Shown: positions 17,458-25,535 of the stretch, piece after piece | How positions within the stretch are numbered: the first letter of the stretch is position 1 | Layout: every line of letters begins with the position of its first letter | DNA from: MH13 sp040219355 | GTDB taxonomy: Bacteria; Pseudomonadota; Alphaproteobacteria; Rhizobiales; MH13 | Direction of reading: 5' to 3' | NCBI GenBank assembly: GCA_040219355.1 | Contig: JAVJSN010000014.1 | Span: 310,001 to 374,000, forward strand | Length of the DNA stretch: 64,000 nucleotides | The notes under the pieces: generated by a model | Seen by the model: the letters and a program-made list of their open reading frames with translations, nothing else | Database searches by the model: none | What the model was told of the DNA's origin: nothing | Made by a program: the position numbers and the translations under genes

Positions 17458-18966
17458 TTAGGCTGCTGTCCGGCGGATTGGGCGCAGCAAAAATGCTGGC
17501 ACATAATCGGTTTCACCAAAGGGACGGCGATCGTCAGGAGCATCCTGGTCGTTGCGATTGCCGCGACGCCCACGCCCGCGTTTGGGCGGGTTGGCCTCAT
17601 CACTGTCCTGGCGCGAAGGTCGCTCACCACGGTAAGCCTTTTTTGAATTTTCCGAGGTTTCCGAGACGTCGTCGTTGGTCTTCGCCAACGGTGCTTCAGC
17701 TAATTCGGCAGGCGCCTGTGCTTCGGCGGATTTTTCACTGGACTTGCGACCGCCACGGCGTCCGCGACGGCGGGCCGGTTTTTCCTCAGCATCAGCTTTG
17801 ATGTCCTCAGACACGACCTCAGTAGCTTCGCCCTTGCCTTCAGGTGCATCGGCGGCGCGAGGGATCGGTTGGCCGATCATTGCTTCAATCGCCGCCACAT
17901 ATTTGCCGTCGGATTTGGCTGCCAACGTGATTGCCGTACCAGAGCGTCCGGCGCGACCCGTGCGGCCAATGCGGTGCACATAGTCTTCGGCGTGCGTGGG
18001 CACATCAAAGTTGAACACGTGGCTGACGGCAGGGATATCAAGGCCGCGTGCAGCAACATCAGAGGCCACCAAAAGTGTCAGCTCATTGTTGCGAAACGCA
18101 TCAAGCGTCTGCATGCGCGAACGTTGATCCATATCGCCGTGCAAACAACCTGCATTGTAGCCGTGGCGCTTAAGTGAGCGCTCCACCACAGACACATCGC
18201 GTTTGCGGTTGCAGAAAATGATCCCGTTCGTCAGGTCTTTGGCACTGTTAATAGCGCCGCGCAGCGTCTCGCGCTTGCCAGCGGCGACGCTTGGCGCGCT
18301 AAGGAGCACCTGGGTGATTGTCTCGCTGGTCGACGAGGTGCGCGAAACCTCAACCCGCTCCGGCGCATGCAAGAACGTGTTCACAAAGCGATCGATCTCC
18401 GGCGGCATGGTCGCAGAGAAGAACAGCGTCTGGCGGGTGAAGGGGACCAACTTAAAGATACGCTCCAAGTCTGGCATGAAGCCCATATCGAGCATCCGGT
18501 CAGCCTCATCGACGACCAAAAACTCAACGCCAGTGAGCAGCAACTTGCCGCGTTCGAAATGATCTAGCAGGCGACCTGGTGTGGCGATCAGAATATCAGC
18601 GCCTTTGGTGAGTTTCTTTTCCTGCTCGTCAAACGACACGCCACCGATCAGCAAGGCCATCGTGTATTTGTGGTTCACCCCGAATGTCTCGAAGCTCTCG
18701 GCAACCTGCGCCGCCAACTCACGCGTGGGCGCAATCACCAGCGAACGCGGCATGCGTGCCCGGGCACGGCCGCGTTCCAGCAAGGTAAGGATTGGCAGAG
18801 AGAAGGCCGCCGTTTTGCCGGTGCCGGTTTGGGCCAGGCCCAAAACATCTTTGCGTTCCAGCACATGCGGAATGGCCTGTGCTTGGATAGGCGTAGGCTC
18901 GCTGTAGCCAGCGGCCTCAATGGCGGAAAGAACTTTTTCTGAAAGACCAAGGGTCGAAAATGACAT
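17458..18966 (-). CDS. DEAD-box ATP-dependent RNA helicase, RhlE-like
   Basis: A 502-residue RNA helicase that remodels structured RNA, for example in ribosome assembly or cold adaptation. Motifs in order: the Q motif PTPIQAQAIPHVL, Walker A AQTGTGKTAAF, PTRELAAQV, the DEAD box VVDEADRMLDMGF, SAT in FFSATMPPEI, and HRIGRTGRAGR. The helicase core ends near residue 380. The remaining 120 residues form a disordered tail rich in Lys, Arg, Glu and Gly, with short stretches such as RRRGRRGGRKS and RGRGRRGNRN that probably bind RNA. The gene stands alone, with 200 bases before the diguanylate cyclase. Confidence 0.95.
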   Translation of the reverse strand: MSFSTLGLSEKVLSAIEAAGYSEPTPIQAQAIPHVLERKDVLGLAQTGTGKTAAFSLPILTLLERGRARARMPRSLVIAPTRELAAQVAESFETFGVNHKYTMALLIGGVSFDEQEKKLTKGADILIATPGRLLDHFERGKLLLTGVEFLVVDEADRMLDMGFMPDLERIFKLVPFTRQTLFFSATMPPEIDRFVNTFLHAPERVEVSRTSSTSETITQVLLSAPSVAAGKRETLRGAINSAKDLTNGIIFCNRKRDVSVVERSLKRHGYNAGCLHGDMDQRSRMQTLDAFRNNELTLLVASDVAARGLDIPAVSHVFNFDVPTHAEDYVHRIGRTGRAGRSGTAITLAAKSDGKYVAAIEAMIGQPIPRAADAPEGKGEATEVVSEDIKADAEEKPARRRGRRGGRKSSEKSAEAQAPAELAEAPLAKTNDDVSETSENSKKAYRGERPSRQDSDEANPPKRGRGRRGNRNDQDAPDDRRPFGETDYVPAFLLRPIRRTAA

Positions 18967-19357
18967 GCGTTAAATGGGTATCCGTGTCGAAAGGGGTTGG
19001 TGCGCAATAGCCTATGGCGCGGCGGAAGTGGCAGGTTACGTGACAGCGGTCATATCGGATGCCACCAGGTGCTGAGCACATCGGCATGAGCACCATCATG
19101 CACGCTGGCGGTCACAACACTGTGACGAGCGCGCGTTTGCAACAAGGCAATGTGCGGCACATGGCCTGTGAGTCAGCAAAAGTCAAGAAAATCCAGGGTT
19201 TTCCGGTCGAACTTCGACCAAATGCGGCAAAAGTCTGCGTCAAGGGTTTAGAAAGTGCCAACGTGTTGCCCAAACGGAGCAAAACCAAAGGGTGGTCTGA
19301 AACGTTTTTCTCACGGCTGGAACTTTTCACAGCAAACCCCCTATGGAGATTATCCCC
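18967..19357. other. 391-base intergenic region upstream of the fasciclin gene
   Basis: Divergent gap between the helicase start and the fasciclin start. It holds the 15-base palindrome GGTCGAA-C-TTCGACC at 19205-19219. Two copies of GCAAAAGTC at 19176-19184 and 19227-19235 flank it at nearly equal distance. This could be an operator for the fasciclin gene. An open frame from 19059 runs through the region but lacks a ribosome site and resembles no protein I know. Confidence 0.4.
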
Positions 19358-19864
19358 ATGCGTTTTTCCCACTTCCTTGGCACCACCGCTGCCGCCGCAG
19401 TCGTTTCGCTCGGCATGGCAGGTTCAGCTTTCGCCGATGACCATCTGAAGGACATCGTCGACACCGCGGTGGAAGCCGGGTCGTTCACAACACTGGTCGC
19501 TGCTGTTCAAGCTGCCGGTCTTGAAGACACGTTGCGCGGTGAAGGACCGTTCACGGTTTTCGCGCCAACTGACGAAGCATTTGCCGCACTTCCAGAAGGC
19601 ACAGTCGAAAACCTGCTGCTGCCGGAAAACCTGGAAACGCTCCAGGCCGTGCTCACCTACCACGTGTTGCCTGGCAAAGTGATGTCGGCTGACATTGCTG
19701 GCCAGGAACTCTCGGTCGCGACCGTTGAAGGTTCCGAAGTCATGGTGAACGCAACCGACGGCGTCATGGTTGACAGCGCAAATGTGGTGACCGCGGACAT
19801 CGAAACGTCCAATGGCGTCATCCATGTGATCGATGCGGTGATCCTGCCGCCATCGGCGATGTAA
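19358..19864 (+). CDS. secreted fasciclin (FAS1) domain protein
   Basis: A secreted protein of 168 residues with one fasciclin (FAS1, beta-Ig-H3) domain, a fold linked to adhesion and surface interactions. The ATG at 19358 follows GGAG by 9 bases and begins a signal peptide (MRFSHFLGTTAAAAVVSLG, cleavage likely after AGSAFA). Domain marks are TLVAAVQAAGLEDTLRGEGP, FTVFAPTDEAFAALPEGTV, LTYHVLPGKVMSADI and the H2-type end NGVIHVIDAVILPP. It is a single-gene unit with its own terminator. The long upstream region with a palindrome suggests specific regulation. Confidence 0.92.
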   Translation: MRFSHFLGTTAAAAVVSLGMAGSAFADDHLKDIVDTAVEAGSFTTLVAAVQAAGLEDTLRGEGPFTVFAPTDEAFAALPEGTVENLLLPENLETLQAVLTYHVLPGKVMSADIAGQELSVATVEGSEVMVNATDGVMVDSANVVTADIETSNGVIHVIDAVILPPSAM

Positions 19865-19886
19865 AATTTATTGCCAACTCAATAGA

Positions 19887-19914
19887 AGGGCCGGGCTTTT
19901 GTCCGGCCCTTTTC
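19887..19914 (+). terminator. terminator after the fasciclin gene
   Basis: AGGGCCGG (19887-19894) pairs with CCGGCCCT (19903-19910) around an 8-base loop, followed by a T-rich stretch: a strong rho-independent terminator 23 bases after the fasciclin stop. It may also help the convergent parE gene. Confidence 0.9.
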
Positions 19915-19941
19915 CATTGGACGTCGCAACCAAGCCGCTCG

Positions 19942-22011
19942 CTAAATGTCCAGCTCTTCGGTGAACTTGGCATTTTCCTGGATGAACTGAAAACGCGCCT
20001 CAGGCTTGTTGCCCATCAACGTCGTCACGGTATCTCCCGTTGTTTCCCCATCAATCACCTTGACGCGCAGCAGTGTGCGTTTGTCCGGGTCCATGGTGGT
20101 CTCTTTCAGCTGCGCTGGCAGCATCTCGCCGAGGCCTTTGAAGCGACCGATATCGATGTTGCGCTTGCCCTTGAAGACAGTGCGCATCAGCTCATCTTTA
20201 TGCGCATCGTCGCGCGCATATTCCACCAGGCCACCTGCTGAAAGTCGGTAGAGAGGTGGAACCGCGATGAAGAGGTGCCGGTTCTCGATGAGCTCTGGCA
20301 TCTCCCGGTAGAAGAAGGTGATGAGCAGCGAGGCAATGTGCGCGCCATCAACATCGGCATCCGTCATAATGATCACGCGCTCATAGCGCAGATCATCATC
20401 GCGGTAGGCCGAACCCGTGCCAACGCCCAAGGCCTGCAACAGGTCGGACAATTGTTGGTTGGATGTGATTTTTTCACGGCCGGCATTGGCAACGTTCAAG
20501 ATCTTGCCGCGCAGCGGAAGCACAGCCTGGGTGTCGCGGCGGCGGCCTTGCTTGGCCGATCCGCCAGCCGAGTCACCCTCAACGATAAAAATCTCTGATC
20601 CTGCAGTGCCCGCTTTGGAGCAATCGGCAAGCTTGCCCGGCAGGCGCAGCTTGCGCGTCGCGCTTTTGCGCGCGGTTTCCTTGTCCGCACGCCGCTTGAG
20701 CCGCTCATCGGCGCGATCAATCGTCCATTCGAGCAGTTTGTTGGCTTGATTGGGAGACCCGGTCAGCCAATGATCAAATGCATCGCGTGCGGCGTTCTCG
20801 ACGATCTTCGTGGCCTCTTGCGTGGCCAGGCGATCTTTGGTTTGGCCGACAAATTCCGGCTCACGAACAAACACCGAGAGCATAGCCCCAGCCGATGTCA
20901 TCACATCATCAGCTGTAATCTGCGCGCCTTTTTTAACGCCTGTCAGCTCCGCATAAGCCCGCAAACCTTTCAACAGCGCGGCGCGAAGACCTGCTTCATG
21001 TGTGCCGCCTTCGGGCGTTGGCACTGTGTTGCAGTAGGAGGCAAAAGACGCATCACCCACATGCCAGCAAACGGCCCATTCAACGCCGCCATGCTTACCT
21101 GCATTGGCTGTGCGTCCAGCAAACATCTGCTCGGTCACTCGCCGTTCATTACCCAGCGATTCCGCCAGGTAATCCTGCAACCCGCCAGGAAACGAAAAGA
21201 CCGCTGTTTCAGCGACGTCTTTGGCGCCTTCCAAAAGCTCAGGCGCGCAGGTCCAGCGGATTTCAACACCAGCAAACAAATAGGCCTTAGAGCGCGCCAT
21301 TTTCATCAGCCGTGCAGGCTTAAAACGCGCCGCTTTGCCAAAAATCTCTGGATCAGGGTGGAACCGAACGCTGGTGCCGCGCCGATTCATGGTTTCGCCA
21401 ATCACCTCTAGAGGTCCTTGCGGAATCCCGCGTGAGAAGATCTGGCGATAGAGCTTGCGGTCACGGGCCACTTCCACTTCCAGATGGTCCGAAAGCGCGT
21501 TGACCACCGAGACGCCAACGCCATGCAGGCCGCCGGAGGTCTCGTAAACTTTGCTGTCGAATTTGCCGCCAGCATGAAGCGTGGTCATGATCACTTCGAG
21601 CGCCGATTTCTCTGGCATCTTTGGGTGGGGGTCGATCGGAATGCCGCGCCCATTGTCGCTGACCGACAAGGAACCATCGGCCATCAGTTCCACTTCAATG
21701 CGGCTGGCGTGACCGGCGACGGCCTCATCCATGGAATTGTCGATTACTTCGGCGAAGAGGTGATGCAGCGCGCGTTCATCGGTGCCGCCAATGTACATCC
21801 CAGGGCGACGACGAACCGGTTCAAGCCCTTCGAGAACCTCAATCGATGAGGCGTCATAGTCTGCCTCCACGCCATGAGCTGGCGATTTGGGCGCTGCCTT
21901 CTTCGCGGGCTTGGGAGTCGGTTTGGCAGCTATTTCCGCTGGCTCGCCAGCGGACGAGTCGGCGCTCTCATCCACTTTGCGTGCAAGATTTCCAAAAAGG
22001 TCAGACGTCAT
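19942..22011 (-). CDS. parE: DNA topoisomerase IV subunit B
   Basis: ATPase subunit (about 689 residues) of topoisomerase IV, which unlinks daughter chromosomes. After a low-complexity Ala/Lys/Pro leader come IEVLEGLEPVRRRPGMYIG, the GHKL motif EVIDNSMDEAVAGHA, DNGRGIPIDPHPK and GGLHGVGVSVVNAL. The TOPRIM domain follows with IFIVEGDSAGGSAKQGR and IIMTDADVDGAHIASLL, and a C-terminal region with RFKGLGEMLPAQLKETTMDP. Length and absence of the GyrB-specific insert favour ParE over GyrB. The ATG at 22011 is preferred over a TTG one codon upstream. It is divergent from the methyltransferase gene across 114 bases. Confidence 0.95.
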   Translation of the reverse strand: MTSDLFGNLARKVDESADSSAGEPAEIAAKPTPKPAKKAAPKSPAHGVEADYDASSIEVLEGLEPVRRRPGMYIGGTDERALHHLFAEVIDNSMDEAVAGHASRIEVELMADGSLSVSDNGRGIPIDPHPKMPEKSALEVIMTTLHAGGKFDSKVYETSGGLHGVGVSVVNALSDHLEVEVARDRKLYRQIFSRGIPQGPLEVIGETMNRRGTSVRFHPDPEIFGKAARFKPARLMKMARSKAYLFAGVEIRWTCAPELLEGAKDVAETAVFSFPGGLQDYLAESLGNERRVTEQMFAGRTANAGKHGGVEWAVCWHVGDASFASYCNTVPTPEGGTHEAGLRAALLKGLRAYAELTGVKKGAQITADDVMTSAGAMLSVFVREPEFVGQTKDRLATQEATKIVENAARDAFDHWLTGSPNQANKLLEWTIDRADERLKRRADKETARKSATRKLRLPGKLADCSKAGTAGSEIFIVEGDSAGGSAKQGRRRDTQAVLPLRGKILNVANAGREKITSNQQLSDLLQALGVGTGSAYRDDDLRYERVIIMTDADVDGAHIASLLITFFYREMPELIENRHLFIAVPPLYRLSAGGLVEYARDDAHKDELMRTVFKGKRNIDIGRFKGLGEMLPAQLKETTMDPDKRTLLRVKVIDGETTGDTVTTLMGNKPEARFQFIQENAKFTEELDI

Positions 22012-22125
22012 CAAATACCCGATGTTTAGGGGAACGAATCATTGTTTATACGGTGCCATGGCCTAGGGGCCGCATGCAAAGGGCGCTGAACAACCCAGTG
22101 ATACACAAAGTGATGAACAAGCCTT

Positions 22126-22878
22126 ATGCCCAGCGCCCTCTATGAAGATGGTGATCTTGCCGTCTTTTACGATTTTGCCCAACGCAAAGAGCGGCAGGAC
22201 CACGCCTTTTGCATCACTTTGGCCAGAGATGCTCCGACAGCGCTTGATCTTGGCTGTGGTACAGGCGATTTGGCGATTGCAATGGCGGGACCTTCCAACC
22301 CCAACAAGCAGGTGGTCGCGGTCGATCCAGCCGAAGGTATGCTTCAGATTGCCCGTGCGAAAGAAGGTGGTGAGCGCGTGTGCTGGGTGCATGACGATGC
22401 GCGCAATGTCCGGCTCGGCAGAACCTTCGACCTGATTGTTCTCACAGGCCATGCTTTTCAAGTTTTCCTCACGGAGGCTGATAAGCTGGCATGTCTCAAA
22501 ACCATTGCCTGCCATCTCAAGCCCGATGGCCTGTTCGTTTTCGACAGCCGCAATCCCAGCTTTCCAGCGTCCAAGGAAAACACGCGAGAGAAATCGCTGC
22601 ATGCGTTTGCCCACCCGACACTTGGCACCGTCGAAGCGTGGAACATGTCCCGCTATGATCCCGACCTGGGTATCCTAACCTACAGCAATCACTACAAAGT
22701 GCTTGAAACAGGACAAGAGCATGCTGGCAAGGAACAGATAGCCTACACCTCTCACGATCAGTTGGCTGACCTGTTGGGCAAGGCAGGGCTTCGTGTGGAT
22801 CGTTGGCTGGGCGATTGGGAAGGATCAGCGTTTCATGACGCGTCCTACGACATCATTCCCGTCGGCGGTCTCGCTTAA
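22126..22878 (+). CDS. SAM-dependent methyltransferase
   Basis: A 250-residue class I methyltransferase of unknown substrate. The SAM-binding motif I is TALDLGCGTGDLAIAM, followed by the acidic motif VAVDPAEGML and the post-motif LIVLTGHAFQVF. The later part (DGLFVFDSRNPSF, GTVEAWNMSRYDPD, ISYSNHYKV-like ILTYSNHYKVLET) resembles UbiE/Coq5-like small-molecule methyltransferases. The start ATG is at 22126 (MPSALYEDGDLAVFYDFAQ). It stands alone between divergent parE and a pseudogene. Confidence 0.9.
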   Translation: MPSALYEDGDLAVFYDFAQRKERQDHAFCITLARDAPTALDLGCGTGDLAIAMAGPSNPNKQVVAVDPAEGMLQIARAKEGGERVCWVHDDARNVRLGRTFDLIVLTGHAFQVFLTEADKLACLKTIACHLKPDGLFVFDSRNPSFPASKENTREKSLHAFAHPTLGTVEAWNMSRYDPDLGILTYSNHYKVLETGQEHAGKEQIAYTSHDQLADLLGKAGLRVDRWLGDWEGSAFHDASYDIIPVGGLA

Positions 22879-22904
22879 AGCGGTGAAAGAGCCAAACGCC
22901 ACCT

Positions 22905-23063
22905 CTAACGCGCGCGAAAGAGCGAAAGCCAGCGATCCAGCACTTTGAGGTGTCGCGATAGGACCGACTGTGAGATGTCGAACGGTTCCGTGATTTGAAC
23001 CACCGTGGCCTGACCTTCCGCGAGGCGGGCAAGGATGGCCCGGAGGGTAGGGTCGGCGATGGA
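22905..23063 (-). pseudogene. relic of an ArsR-family transcriptional regulator
   Basis: The minus strand between in-frame stops encodes about 52 residues that read as the core of an ArsR-type winged helix: ADPTLRAILARLAEGQATVV, then QITEPFDISQSVLSRHLKVLDRW, after which it ends at TAG (22905-22907). A whole family member has about 100-120 residues. The N-terminal helix before ADPT is replaced directly by the glnA terminator and there is no start codon; the C-terminal wing is missing too. Neither neighbouring frame restores the rest. This is a gene fragment left between the methyltransferase gene and glnA. Confidence 0.75.
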
Positions 23064-23066
23064 CTA

Positions 23067-23097
23067 CAAAAAAGGGGCACCCAACGGGTGCCCCTTT
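23067..23097 (-). terminator. terminator of glnA
   Basis: AGGGGCACCC (23073-23082) pairs with GGGTGCCCCT around AAC. On the minus strand the stem is followed by six Ts, as expected for the end of the glnB-glnA transcript, 23 bases after the glnA stop. The plus strand side also has TTTAT, so some activity for the methyltransferase transcript is possible. Confidence 0.9.
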
Positions 23098-23119
23098 ATC
23101 AAACCGATAGGGTTCGGTC

Positions 23120-24529
23120 TTACGACGAGTAGTACATGTCGAACTCAACCGGGTGCGGCGTCATTTCGTAGCGCATGTTCTCTTCCATTTTCAGGTCGAT
23201 ATACGCTTCGATCTGATCTTCGTCGAACACATTGCCAGCCGTCAGGAACGCGTGGTCATCGCCAAGCGATTCCAACGCTTCGCGAAGCGAACCGGCCACT
23301 GTTGGGATGTCTTTGAGCTCTTCTGGTGGCAGATCATAAAGATCCTTGTCCATGGCTTCGCCTGGGTGAATCTTGTTTTTGATGCCATCAAGGCCGGCCA
23401 TCAACATCGCCGAGAACGCCAGATAGGGGTTGGCCATCGGATCAGGGAAGCGAACTTCCATACGCTTGGCTTTTGGCGAAGAGGTGTATGGAATACGGCA
23501 GGACGCTGAACGGTTGCGCGCCGAGTAAGCCAGCAGAACCGGTGCTTCATACCCTGGAACCAGACGCTTGTACGAGTTGGTCGATGGGTTGGTGAAGGCA
23601 TTCAGTGCTTTGGCATGCTTCAAGATACCGCCAATATAAAACAGGCAGCTCTCCGAGAGGTCAGCATATTCAGAGCCTGCAAACACCGGCTGGCCATCTT
23701 TCCAGATCGACTGGTGGCAGTGCATGCCGGTGCCATTGTCGCCAAAGACTGGCTTGGGCATGAACGTCGCTGACTTGCCATAAGAGTTGGCGACCTGGTG
23801 CACGACATACTTGTAGATCTGCATTTTGTCGGCGCATCGTGTCAGTTCTTCGAACTTCATGCCGAGTTCGTGCTGCGCAGCGGCCACTTCGTGGTGATGC
23901 TTTTCGACGGTGACGCCCATCTGCGCCATCACGGTCAGCATTTCGGAGCGAATGTCCTGACAGGAGTCAACAGGCGGCACGGGGAAGTAGCCACCCTTAG
24001 TGCGTGGACGGTGGCCCAGATTGCCCATCTCATACTCGGTGTCGGTGTTTTCCGGCAGCTCTGATGAATCCAGCATAAAGCCAGTGTTGTACGGATCAGC
24101 GCGGAAGCGCACATCGTCGAAAATGAAGAACTCGGCCTCTGGGCCAAAGAAGATTGTGTCGCCGATACCCGTCGACTTCATGTAGGCTTCAGCTTTCTTC
24201 GCGGTCATGCGCGGATCACGGCTATAAGCCTCGCCTGAACCGGGCTCCAGAATGTCGCAGAAGATCGCCATTGTCGGCTGGGCGAAAAACGGGTCCATAT
24301 GAGCTGTATCGGTGTCTGGCATGAGAACCATGTCAGACTCGTTGATCGCCTTCCAGCCAGCGATGGATGAGCCGTCAAACATGATGCCGTCGGCAAACAT
24401 ATCTTCGTCAACTTGGCTAACATCCATTGTAACGTGCTGCATCTTGCCGCGCGGATCGGTGAAGCGAACGTCAACGAACTTCACATCGTTGTCGCTGATG
24501 GTCTTCAAAACATCTGCTGCTGTGGTCAT
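23120..24529 (-). CDS. glnA: glutamine synthetase type I
   Basis: Glutamine synthetase (469 residues), which joins ammonia to glutamate at the cost of ATP; a dodecamer in the cytosol. Marks include VDVRFTDPRGKMQHVT, MFDGSSIAGWKAINESDMVL, the active-site stretch FGPEAEFFIFDD, MPKPVFGDNGTGMHCHQS and RNRSASCRIPY. The adenylylation site is present as DLYDLPPEELKD, so activity should be adjusted by GlnE adenylylation. It lies 113 bases after glnB and shares its promoter; a TAAGGA ribosome site is visible. A hairpin with GGTGG/CCACC lies in the glnB-glnA gap and could tune the ratio of the two proteins. Confidence 0.98.
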   Translation of the reverse strand: MTTAADVLKTISDNDVKFVDVRFTDPRGKMQHVTMDVSQVDEDMFADGIMFDGSSIAGWKAINESDMVLMPDTDTAHMDPFFAQPTMAIFCDILEPGSGEAYSRDPRMTAKKAEAYMKSTGIGDTIFFGPEAEFFIFDDVRFRADPYNTGFMLDSSELPENTDTEYEMGNLGHRPRTKGGYFPVPPVDSCQDIRSEMLTVMAQMGVTVEKHHHEVAAAQHELGMKFEELTRCADKMQIYKYVVHQVANSYGKSATFMPKPVFGDNGTGMHCHQSIWKDGQPVFAGSEYADLSESCLFYIGGILKHAKALNAFTNPSTNSYKRLVPGYEAPVLLAYSARNRSASCRIPYTSSPKAKRMEVRFPDPMANPYLAFSAMLMAGLDGIKNKIHPGEAMDKDLYDLPPEELKDIPTVAGSLREALESLGDDHAFLTAGNVFDEDQIEAYIDLKMEENMRYEMTPHPVEFDMYYSS

Positions 24530-24642
24530 GCTTACTGTTTTCCTTAAAGTCTTGGGTACGAATGGGAATTACGAGTTTTTTGGATTGAAAAGGGGTAGCC
24601 ACCCGAGCGGTGGGCCAATCGACCCGAAGGTCAATACCGTGA

Positions 24643-24981
24643 CTAAACGGCGTCTGCCCCGGTTTCGCCGGTGCGAATGCGCACAACATCTTCCACCGGA
24701 GAAACAAAGATCTTGCCATCGCCGATACGGCCAGTTTGTGCGGCCTCACGGATCGCATTGACGGCGCCTTCCAGCAGCTCATCTTGCAGGACAACTTCCA
24801 CTTTCACTTTTGGAAGAAAGTCGACCACATATTCTGCCCCGCGATAGAGCTCAGTGTGGCCTTTTTGCCGACCAAAGCCTTTGGCCTCGGTTACGGTGAT
24901 GCCCTGCAAACCAACCTCTTGCAGCGCCTCTTTAACCTCGTCCAGTTTGAACGGCTTAATGATGGCTTCGATTTTTTTCAT
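24643..24981 (-). CDS. glnB: nitrogen regulatory protein P-II
   Basis: Trimeric P-II signal protein of 112 residues that reports nitrogen and carbon status to GlnE, NtrB and other targets. The start is the ATG at 24981 (MKKIEAIIKPFKLDEVKEAL), preceded by GGGGAG; the frame's upstream extension is not part of the protein. The T-loop carries the uridylylation tyrosine in KGHTELYRGAEYVVDF (Tyr51). The C-terminal signature is GRIGDGKIFVSPVEDVVRIRTGE. It is followed by glnA, and a sigma-54 promoter with an upstream NtrC-type site lies in front, so the pair is probably induced by nitrogen limitation. Confidence 0.97.
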   Translation of the reverse strand: MKKIEAIIKPFKLDEVKEALQEVGLQGITVTEAKGFGRQKGHTELYRGAEYVVDFLPKVKVEVVLQDELLEGAVNAIREAAQTGRIGDGKIFVSPVEDVVRIRTGETGADAV

Positions 24982-25036
24982 CGACTCCCCAATCCAACAT
25001 GCTGCGTACGCGGTGCGCGCACTGATGAAACCCAAA

Positions 25037-25052
25037 GCACGTACCGTGCCAA
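25037..25052 (-). promoter_or_regulatory. sigma-54 (RpoN) promoter of glnB-glnA
   Basis: The minus strand reads TTGGCACGGTACGTGC: GG and GC are 12 bases apart, as required for the -24/-12 elements (consensus TGGCACG-N4-TTGC, one mismatch). Transcription would start near 25025, about 44 bases before the glnB ATG. Confidence 0.75.
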
Positions 25053-25125
25053 CTTTGACGCGCCCAATCGATCAAACAACAATTAGCGGCTGTCAAAGCC
25101 TCTTGAGTTCGTTTGGTCGCTCAAA

Positions 25126-25142
25126 TGCACATTGGTTGTGCA
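25126..25142. promoter_or_regulatory. NtrC-type binding palindrome
   Basis: TGCAC-ATTGGTT-GTGCA is a 17-base palindrome matching the NtrC enhancer site pattern (TGCAC-N7-GTGCA). It is centred about 110 bases upstream of the predicted glnB start of transcription, the distance normal for an NtrC enhancer acting on sigma-54 RNA polymerase. Confidence 0.7.
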
Positions 25143-25303
25143 GCGGGGTGGCGAAAAAGGATGATCACGTCGCCTAATTATTATGCAAATGCCCTTTTGG
25201 CGAGCATTTTGTTGTCGGTGAGGTTTCTGGTCAAAAAAAATGCCCGTTTCTTCATCGAATGGGACTTTAATGCTCCCCAAAAACGTTGAGGATCGGATTT
25301 TCC

Positions 25304-25331
25304 TTGAAGCGTGCGCTGCCTTTGCTATAGA
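25304..25331 (+). promoter_or_regulatory. promoter of tRNA-Leu
   Basis: TTGAAG at 25304-25309 and TATAGA at 25326-25331 are separated by 16 bases. Transcription would start near 25338, about 22 bases before the mature tRNA end, which fits a strong constitutive promoter. Confidence 0.6.
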
Positions 25332-25359
25332 GCCGCCCACGGCATCGCGCTTCGTGCAT

Positions 25360-25444
25360 GCGGGCGTGGTGAAATTGGTAGACACGCTGGTTTTAGGTAC
25401 CAGTGGCGCAAGCCGTGGGGGTTCAAGTCCCTCCGCCCGCACCA
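25360..25444 (+). tRNA. tRNA-Leu (anticodon UAG)
   Basis: An 85-base cloverleaf with a long variable arm. Acceptor stem GCGGGCG (25360-25366) pairs with CGCCCGC (25434-25440), then A and an encoded CCA. The anticodon arm CTGGT-TTTAGGT-ACCAG gives UAG, which reads CUN leucine codons. The T arm has GGTTCAAGTCC. tig begins 92 bases downstream. Confidence 0.97.
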
Positions 25445-25535
25445 ACAACGCGATTAACGTGTGTTTGCCGAACCGCGAAGGGCGCCTGCTCTTCGCGGTC
25501 GTCTGACACACATGGATGATAAGGAACTCGGCCCA

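Noticed and set aside
19059..19448. A 129-codon frame upstream of the fasciclin gene
   Set aside because: It overlaps the fasciclin signal peptide in a different frame and has no ribosome site or known domain.
22825..23148. Two minus-strand frames over the methyltransferase-glnA gap
   Set aside because: They run through the glnA terminator. The only protein-like signal there is the ArsR core in the third frame, which lacks a start and is called a relic.
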